Positions 1 to 5,013 of a stretch of DNA of 5,013 bases are shown piece after piece. The stretch lies in NCBI GenBank assembly GCA_049609325.1, contig JBMYYK010000060.1, positions 1-5,013 of the forward strand. The letters run 5' to 3'. A program made the position numbers and the translations under genes. Within the stretch, counting starts at the first letter, position 1. The number at the start of each line of letters is the position of its first letter. The notes beneath the pieces were generated by a model. It was not told the origin of the DNA. It made no database searches and was given only the letters and a program-made list of their open reading frames with translations. This DNA is from GCA-2733415 sp049609325 (GTDB lineage Bacteria > Bacteroidota > Bacteroidia > Flavobacteriales > Flavobacteriaceae).

Positions 1-3000
1 TCATTAAAGGACACCCAGTACTATTGAACCGTGCACCTACGCTTCACCGTTTAGGTATACAAGCTTTTCAACCAAAATTAATTGAAGGAAAAGCAATTCA
101 ATTACACCCATTAGTATGTACGGCATTTAACGCCGATTTTGATGGGGATCAAATGGCAGTGCATTTACCATTAGGTCCAGAAGCAATTTTGGAAGCTCAA
201 ATGTTAATGTTAGCGTCACATAATATCTTAAACCCAGCAAACGGGCAACCAGTTACTGTACCATCTCAGGATATGGTTCTTGGATTATATTATATGACGA
301 AGTTACGTAAGTCAACTCCTGAATTAGAAATAAAAGGAGAAGGATTAACGTTCTATTCGCCAGAAGAAGTTACTATTGCTTATAATGAAAAGCGAGCAAA
401 TATTAACGCCTCTATTAAAGTTAGAACTAAAGATTTTAACGAGAATGGTGAGTTAGTTTATAAAATAATTGACACTACTGTAGGTAGAGTATTATTTAAC
501 GAAGTTGTTCCTGAAGCTGCAGGATATATCAACGAAGTATTAACTAAAAAAGCGTTAAGAGATATTATCCATAATATTTTAAAAGCAACAAGTGTTCCTG
601 AAACTGCAGATTTCTTAGATAGAATCAAGGATATGGGGTATGGTTTTGCCTTTAAAGGTGGATTATCATTCTCATTAGGAGATATCATTATCCCTGAAGA
701 GAAAACTAAAATGGTTGCTGATGCCAACGCTCAAGTTGATGGTATTATGGGTAACTATAACATGGGACTTATAACAAATAACGAGCGTTATAACCAGGTT
801 ATTGATATCTGGACATCTACAAATGCTGCATTAACAGAATTATCTATGAAGAATATTTCTGAAGATCAGCAAGGGTTCAACTCGGTATACATGATGCTTG
901 ACTCTGGTGCGAGGGGTTCTAAAGAACAAATTCGTCAGTTAACAGGTATGCGTGGATTAATGGCAAAACCTAAAAAATCTGCCGATGGATCTGGAGCAAT
1001 TATTGAAAACCCAATTCTTTCTAACTTTAAGGAAGGTCTTTCAATTCTTGAATACTTTATCTCTACGCACGGTGCCCGTAAAGGTCTTGCTGATACGGCA
1101 TTAAAAACGGCCGATGCTGGTTACTTAACACGTCGTTTAGTAGATGTATCTCAAGATGTTATTGTAAACACAGAAGATTGTGGAACATTACGTGGTTTAG
1201 ATGTAACAGCATTAAAGAAAAACGAAGAAATTGTTGAGCCGTTAGGTGAACGTGTTTTAGGTAGAATTGCTTTACATGACGTAGTTAACCCAGCAACTGG
1301 TAATATTATCGTTGCAAGTGGAGAGCAAATTACTGAAGATTTAGTTGACGAAATTAACAACGCACCAATTGATACTGTTGCTGTAAGATCAGCATTAACT
1401 TGTGAGGCTACAAGAGGTATTTGTGCTAAATGTTACGGACGTAACTTAGCAACAGGTAAAATGGTTCAGCGTGGTGAGGCAGTAGGAGTTGTAGCAGCGC
1501 AATCTATTGGAGAGCCTGGTACACAGTTAACATTACGTACGTTCCACCTTGGAGGTACTGCAGGAAATATTTCTGAAGAAAACAGCTTAAAAGCGAAGTT
1601 TGATGGAATTGCAGAAATCGATGAATTACGTACGGTTAAAGGAGAAGATAACGAAGGAAACGAAGTTGATATCGTAATTTCTCGTACTGCAGAAGTAAAA
1701 TTAGTAGATAAGAATACAGGTATTGTTTTAGCAACAAATAACATTCCTTATGGAGCACATATTTTTGTAGCTGATAAACAATTATTAAAGAAAGACGAAG
1801 TCATCTGTCAATGGGATCCATTTAACGGAGGAATCGTTTCTGAATTCTCAGGGAAAATTAAGTTTGAAAACATCGAACAAGGTGTAACTTACCAAGTAGA
1901 AGTTGATGAACAAACTGGATACCAAGAGAAAGTAATTTCTGAATCTAGAAATAAGAAAATCATTCCTACATTAATTATTTTAGGTAAAGGAGATGAAGTA
2001 TTACGTTCATACAACTTACCAGTTGGAGCTCACTTAATGATAAATGATGGTGAAAAAATTCAAGCAGGTAAAGTATTAGTGAAAATTCCACGTAAGTCAT
2101 CTAAAGCGGGTGATATTACAGGAGGTTTACCACGTATTACAGAATTGTTTGAAGCACGTAACCCATCTAACCCAGCTGTAGTATCTGAAATTGATGGAGT
2201 GGTTTCATTCGGAAAAATTAAACGTGGTAATCGTGAGATTATCGTTGAGTCTAAATTAGGAGAAGTTAAGAAATACTTAGTAAAGTTAGCTAACCAAATC
2301 TTAGTTCAAGAAAACGATTTCGTAAAAGCGGGTATGGCGTTATCTGACGGATCTATTACGCCAAAAGATATTTTAGCAATTAAAGGACCATCAGCTGTAC
2401 AACAATACTTAGTAAATGAAGTACAAGAAGTGTACCGTTTACAAGGAGTAAAAATTAACGACAAACACTTTGAGGTTGTTGTTAGACAGATGATGCGTAA
2501 GGTTCAGATACAAGATTCTGGTGATACTATTTTCTTAGAAAACCAGTTGATTCATAAATCTGATTTTATCAGAGAAAATGATGCGATTTTCGGAATGAAA
2601 GTGGTTGAAGAAGTAGGAGATTCAGAAGAATTGAAAGCAGGACAAATTGTAACTGCAAGACAATTAAGAGATGAAAACTCTAACTTAAGACGAAATGATA
2701 AAGCTTTAGTAGTAGCTAGAGAAGCAGTGCCAGCAACGGCAACGCCAATTTTACAAGGTATTACAAGAGCATCATTACAAACAAAATCATTCATTTCTGC
2801 AGCATCATTCCAGGAAACAACTAAAGTATTAAACGAAGCAGCAGTGGCTGGTAAAGTTGATACCTTAGAAGGATTAAAGGAAAATGTAATAGTTGGACAT
2901 AGAATTCCTGCCGGAACTGGTATGAGAAACTATGAAAAAATTATTGTAGGATCTAAGGAAGAGTATGAACAAATGACAAATGTTGAAGAAAATCTTAGTT

Positions 3001-3002
3001 AA
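1..3002 (+). CDS. rpoC: DNA-directed RNA polymerase subunit beta' (C-terminal 999 residues, 5' truncated by window)
   Basis: This is the largest subunit of bacterial RNA polymerase, which supplies the catalytic magnesium site and the moving parts of the active centre. The frame is open from base 3, reading IKGHPVLLNRAPTLHRLG, so the gene begins upstream and the TTG at 24 is an internal leucine. About 430 N-terminal residues (clamp, first zinc site) are missing, judged from E. coli RpoC. Visible parts in order: the active-site loop NADFDGDQM at 129-155, whose three Asp bind catalytic Mg; the F-loop DSGARGS..IRQLTGMRG around 900-959; the bridge helix HGARKGLADTALKTADAGYLTRR around 1050-1150; the second zinc site, Cys codons at 1179, 1401, 1422 and 1431; the trigger loop QLTLRTFHLGG at 1524-1556; an insertion of about 182 residues like E. 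coli SI3 (about 1566-2111); then DITGGLPRITELFEARNP at 2112-2165 and the conserved C-terminal block FISAASFQETTKVL..IPAGTG. All key residues are present and there is no frameshift. rpoB is expected just upstream, outside the window. Confidence 0.99.
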   Translation, partial: IKGHPVLLNRAPTLHRLGIQAFQPKLIEGKAIQLHPLVCTAFNADFDGDQMAVHLPLGPEAILEAQMLMLASHNILNPANGQPVTVPSQDMVLGLYYMTKLRKSTPELEIKGEGLTFYSPEEVTIAYNEKRANINASIKVRTKDFNENGELVYKIIDTTVGRVLFNEVVPEAAGYINEVLTKKALRDIIHNILKATSVPETADFLDRIKDMGYGFAFKGGLSFSLGDIIIPEEKTKMVADANAQVDGIMGNYNMGLITNNERYNQVIDIWTSTNAALTELSMKNISEDQQGFNSVYMMLDSGARGSKEQIRQLTGMRGLMAKPKKSADGSGAIIENPILSNFKEGLSILEYFISTHGARKGLADTALKTADAGYLTRRLVDVSQDVIVNTEDCGTLRGLDVTALKKNEEIVEPLGERVLGRIALHDVVNPATGNIIVASGEQITEDLVDEINNAPIDTVAVRSALTCEATRGICAKCYGRNLATGKMVQRGEAVGVVAAQSIGEPGTQLTLRTFHLGGTAGNISEENSLKAKFDGIAEIDELRTVKGEDNEGNEVDIVISRTAEVKLVDKNTGIVLATNNIPYGAHIFVADKQLLKKDEVICQWDPFNGGIVSEFSGKIKFENIEQGVTYQVEVDEQTGYQEKVISESRNKKIIPTLIILGKGDEVLRSYNLPVGAHLMINDGEKIQAGKVLVKIPRKSSKAGDITGGLPRITELFEARNPSNPAVVSEIDGVVSFGKIKRGNREIIVESKLGEVKKYLVKLANQILVQENDFVKAGMALSDGSITPKDILAIKGPSAVQQYLVNEVQEVYRLQGVKINDKHFEVVVRQMMRKVQIQDSGDTIFLENQLIHKSDFIRENDAIFGMKVVEEVGDSEELKAGQIVTARQLRDENSNLRRNDKALVVAREAVPATATPILQGITRASLQTKSFISAASFQETTKVLNEAAVAGKVDTLEGLKENVIVGHRIPAGTGMRNYEKIIVGSKEEYEQMTNVEENLS

Positions 3003-3004
3003 CC

Positions 3005-3319
3005 ATGGCTGATGACAATACTCAAAAAGGACAGCAAATAAATATTGAATTAGATGCTGATGTTGCTGAAGGAACTTATTCCAATTTAGCAATCATTAAC
3101 CACTCTGTTTCTGAGTTTGTTGTGGATTTTGTAAGCATCATGCCTGGTGTGCCAAAGAGCAAAGTGAAGTCGAGAGTTATTTTGACACCACAACATGCCA
3201 AACGATTATTAAAAGCATTAGCTGATAATGTCAATAGGTTTGAATCTGCTCATGGTGAAATTAAAGATTTTGAACAACCACCAATCCCAATGAATTTTGG
3301 GCCTACTGGTGAAGCATAA
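3005..3319 (+). CDS. DUF3467 family protein, rpoC-linked, function unknown
   Basis: This small, acidic, soluble protein of 104 residues has no signal peptide or membrane segment. I recognise it as DUF3467 from the core pattern: a start IxIELDxDVAEGxYSNLAIINHSxSEFVxDF (residues about 13-42), then SIMPGVPKSKVKSRVILTPQHAKRLLKAL (about 44-72), and a Pro-rich tail ending PPIPMNFGPTGEA. In Bacteroidetes this family often sits directly after rpoC. No biochemical role is known to me. The ATG lies two bases after the rpoC TAA. No AGGAGG-like site precedes it; the upstream bases are A-rich with an A at -3, which is usual for Bacteroidetes. Translation is therefore probably coupled to rpoC, and the gene shares its transcript. 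The terminator starts three bases after its stop codon, so it is the last gene of the unit. A role near RNA polymerase or in polymerase assembly is only inferred from position. Family assignment is confident; function is open. Confidence 0.93.
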   Translation: MADDNTQKGQQINIELDADVAEGTYSNLAIINHSVSEFVVDFVSIMPGVPKSKVKSRVILTPQHAKRLLKALADNVNRFESAHGEIKDFEQPPIPMNFGPTGEA

Positions 3320-3321
3320 AT

Positions 3322-3357
3322 AAAAAAACCGCAAATTGAAAAATTTGCGGTTTTTTT
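3322..3357. terminator. Symmetric bidirectional intrinsic terminator between the rpoC unit and prfC
   Basis: A perfect 16-bp inverted repeat (arms 3322-3337 and 3342-3357) encloses the tetraloop GAAA at 3338-3341. The core stem is CCGCAAATT/AATTTGCGG, and the outer seven pairs are A7 on the left and T7 on the right. Read on the + strand it gives a GC-containing hairpin followed by a U tract, right after the DUF3467 stop. Read on the - strand the A7 arm becomes the U tract, so it can also end prfC transcripts 68 bases past the prfC stop. On the + strand the loop has GNRA form, which stabilises RNA hairpins; on the - strand it reads UUUC. Placement between convergent genes fits a shared terminator. 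Confidence 0.95.
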
Positions 3358-3368
3358 ATTAATATAAT

Positions 3369-3402
3369 GAGATTCCGAAACAAGTTCAGAATGACGTGAA
3401 CT
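3369..3402. repeat. Intergenic palindromic element, probably a copy of a dispersed repeat
   Basis: Two overlapping inverted repeats lie here. The first has arms ATTCCGAA (3372-3379) and TTCAGAAT (3385-3392) around the loop ACAAG; the one mismatch becomes a G-U pair in RNA of the - strand, so the hairpin is complete in prfC read-through RNA. The second has perfect arms AGTTCA (3383-3388) and TGAACT (3397-3402) with an 8-base spacer, and shares bases with the first, so both cannot form together. The phrase reading GTCATTCTGAACTTG on the - strand resembles a short palindrome I recall as frequent between genes in flavobacterial and some other genomes. With one copy in the window, the repeat status is an inference from memory. 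Confidence 0.5.
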
Positions 3403-3413
3403 AATCCTTGGCT

Positions 3414-3426
3414 GTCGCCCCGCGAC
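3414..3426. repeat. Short GC-rich inverted repeat touching the prfC stop codon
   Basis: The arms GTCGC (3414-3418) and GCGAC (3422-3426) are perfect complements around CCC. The right arm includes the last base of the prfC TAG stop (3426-3428 on the - strand). It stands out as GC-rich in an AT-rich surrounding. It has no adjoining U tract in either direction, so it does not look like a terminator. It could be the edge of the neighbouring repeat element or a chance structure. Confidence 0.4.
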
Positions 3427-5012
3427 TAAAACTCACTGGTAAAGTGGAGTTTTACTGATGGGTATTTTTGTTGAGTCATTTGTAAACTAAACATAGAATC
3501 TGCTAAAAAGACTAATTGTCCGCTTTTATCTTTTGCCAAAAATTTTTGCTTCACGCGCTTAAATTCTTTGTATTCGTCATTGGTATCATCTTCAGGATCT
3601 ACCCAGCACGCTTTATGCACATTTAAATTTTCATAAGTACATTTTGCGCCATATTCATGTTCTAAACGGTATTGAATCACTTCATATTGTAAGGCTCCTA
3701 CAGTACCAATAACTTTTCTACCATTCATTTCTAAAGTAAATAGCTGAGCAACCCCCTCATCCATTAATTGGTCAATTCCTTTATAAAGTTGTTTAGATTT
3801 TAAAGGATCAGCATTATTAATATATCTAAAGTGCTCAGGAGAGAAACTAGGAATTCCTTTATAGTTCATTACCTCACCTTCAGTTAGAGTGTCTCCAATT
3901 TTAAAATTACCAGTATCGTGAACACCAACAATGTCACCAGGATATGAAATGTCAACAATTTCTTTTTTATCAGCAAAAAAGGCGTTCGGACTTGAAAACT
4001 TCACTTTTTTATTATTCCTAACGTGTAAATACTGTGTATTACGCTTGAACATACCAGAAACAATTTTTATAAATGCTAAACGGTCACGGTGTTTAGGATC
4101 CATATTGGCATGAATTTTAAAGACAAAGCCAGAGAATTTATTTTCGTCTGGTTTCACGTCTCTGGTATCTGATTGCTTTGGTCTTGGGTCTGGTGCAATA
4201 TTGATGAAACAATCTAACAACTCACGAACACCAAAATTATTTAAAGCCGAACCAAAAAATACGGGTTGAAGCTCACCATTTAAATATTCTTCTTGATTAA
4301 AGTTAGGATATACTTCGTGTACTAATTCTAACTCTTCACGTAAAGTTTCAGCAGCATCTTCACCAATATGATTTTCAAGATCTGGGTGATTGACATCTTC
4401 AAAAGAAATTGTATCAGTGATATGTTGTTTGCTTTCTTCAGAAAACAAGTTGATATTTTTCTCCCAAAGGTTGTAAATACCTTTAAAGTTATACCCCATA
4501 CCAATAGGGAAACTCAACGGCGTAACACGTAAACCTAATTTTTGCTCAACTTCATCAAGCAGGTCAAATGCGTCTTTTCCTTCACGATCCATTTTGTTGA
4601 TAAAAACAATCATAGGAATATTACGCATTCTACAAACTTCAACAAGTTTTTCGGTTTGTTCCTCAACCCCTTTTGCAACATCGATTACGACTATAACACT
4701 GTCTACAGCTGTTAAAGTTCTAAAGGTATCTTCGGCAAAATCTTTATGCCCAGGTGTATCGAGAATGTTAATTTTTTTATCCTTATAAATAAATGCTAAT
4801 ACAGAAGTTGCAACAGAAATTCCACGCTGACGCTCAATTTCCATAAAGTCAGAGGTTGCGCCTTTTTTGACTTTGTTTGACTTTACGGCTCCAGCCTCTT
4901 GAATGGCTCCACCAAACAGTAAGAGTTTTTCTGTTAAAGTGGTTTTACCAGCATCAGGGTGTGATATAATACCGAAGGTTCTTCGTTTTGAAATTTCGTC
5001 TTGTAAACTCAT
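3426..5012 (-). CDS. prfC: Peptide chain release factor 3 (RF3), complete
   Basis: RF3 is a cytoplasmic translational GTPase that drives RF1 and RF2 off the ribosome after the finished peptide is released. The 528-residue product matches the family length (E. coli RF3 is 529). The N-terminal GTPase domain (about 1-270) shows every G motif: P-loop SHPDAGKTT (17-25), switch I QRGIS (62-66), DTPGH (85-89), NKMD (139-142) and GSAL (254-257). RF3-specific stretches include KRRTFGIISHPDAGKTT, FVFKIHANMDPKHRDR (297-311, start of domain II), YPGDIVGVHDTGNFKIGDTLTEGE (357-380) and GIPSFSPEHFR (386-396), with a C-terminal domain ending YPSVKLHFTSEF. These separate it from EF-G, LepA and TypA. The start MSLQDEISKRRTF fits family N-termini; the ATG is 5012-5010 and only one upstream base is visible, so its promoter and ribosome site lie outside. 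The stop is TAG. It converges on the rpoC unit with 106 bases between coding ends. No defects are seen. Confidence 0.98.
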   Translation of the reverse strand: MSLQDEISKRRTFGIISHPDAGKTTLTEKLLLFGGAIQEAGAVKSNKVKKGATSDFMEIERQRGISVATSVLAFIYKDKKINILDTPGHKDFAEDTFRTLTAVDSVIVVIDVAKGVEEQTEKLVEVCRMRNIPMIVFINKMDREGKDAFDLLDEVEQKLGLRVTPLSFPIGMGYNFKGIYNLWEKNINLFSEESKQHITDTISFEDVNHPDLENHIGEDAAETLREELELVHEVYPNFNQEEYLNGELQPVFFGSALNNFGVRELLDCFINIAPDPRPKQSDTRDVKPDENKFSGFVFKIHANMDPKHRDRLAFIKIVSGMFKRNTQYLHVRNNKKVKFSSPNAFFADKKEIVDISYPGDIVGVHDTGNFKIGDTLTEGEVMNYKGIPSFSPEHFRYINNADPLKSKQLYKGIDQLMDEGVAQLFTLEMNGRKVIGTVGALQYEVIQYRLEHEYGAKCTYENLNVHKACWVDPEDDTNDEYKEFKRVKQKFLAKDKSGQLVFLADSMFSLQMTQQKYPSVKLHFTSEF

Positions 5013-5013
5013 T

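Noticed and set aside
24..26. TTG at 24 as a start codon for the long + strand reading frame
   Set aside because: The frame is open upstream to base 3 and encodes the conserved RpoC residues IKGHPVLL just before it, so this codon is an internal leucine of a gene cut by the window edge.
458..727. Open frames on the - strand inside rpoC (also 1151-1360, 1466-1744, 2552-2794 and 2874-3092)
   Set aside because: They lie antisense to a conserved gene, encode no recognisable family, are low in complexity (Ser/Thr/Ile rich), and have no convincing start signals.
1566..2111. The long segment within the RpoC trigger loop as a foreign insertion or intein
   Set aside because: It matches the E. coli SI3 insertion in place and approximate length, with shared phrases such as IPYGA and WDPFNGGIVSEFSG; no intein splice-junction residues are present.
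3358..3425. A small RNA, tRNA, or promoter in the intergenic region
   Set aside because: Only 68 bases remain between the terminator and the prfC stop. I see no tRNA fold, no flavobacterial -7 TAnnTTTG with a -33 TTG, and neither flanking gene starts here.
3931..4113. Open frames on the + strand inside prfC (also 4594-4788)
   Set aside because: They are antisense to well-conserved RF3 domains, short, and show no family features or start sites.
3426..5012. Assignment of the GTPase as EF-G, LepA, TypA or a tetracycline-resistance ribosomal protection protein
   Set aside because: The length of 528 residues, the KRRTFGIISHPDAGKTT start and the HANMDPKHRDR motif are specific to RF3, and the EF-G-type C-terminal domains are absent.

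Overview
The window looks like ordinary core chromosome from a Bacteroidetes bacterium, most likely a member of the Flavobacteriaceae. The evidence is the AT-rich composition with strong TTA, AAA and GGA/GGT codon preference, the sequence type of the RNA polymerase beta' subunit, the DUF3467 gene directly after rpoC, and start sites without a clear Shine-Dalgarno sequence. The genus cannot be fixed from the sequence alone.

Layout: bases 1-3002 (+) hold the C-terminal 999 residues of rpoC (RNA polymerase beta'), cut by the left window edge. Two bases later, 3005-3319 (+) encodes a 104-residue DUF3467 protein that probably ends the rpoC transcription unit. A very clean, symmetric intrinsic terminator follows at 3322-3357. 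Bases 3358-3425 hold a small cluster of inverted repeats, including an element that resembles an interspersed flavobacterial palindrome. Bases 3426-5012 (-) hold a complete, convergent prfC (peptide chain release factor 3), whose start codon lies one base inside the right window edge.

The two main genes serve transcription (RpoC) and translation termination (RF3). They converge on a shared intergenic region of 106 bases, where the terminator can stop transcripts from both sides. No mobile element, CRISPR array, tRNA, rRNA or defence gene is visible, and I found no convincing undescribed system. The points most worth a second look are the rpoC-linked DUF3467 gene of unknown function, the Met-to-Leu change in the RpoC trigger loop, the bidirectional terminator, and the repeat-like palindromes next to the prfC stop codon.
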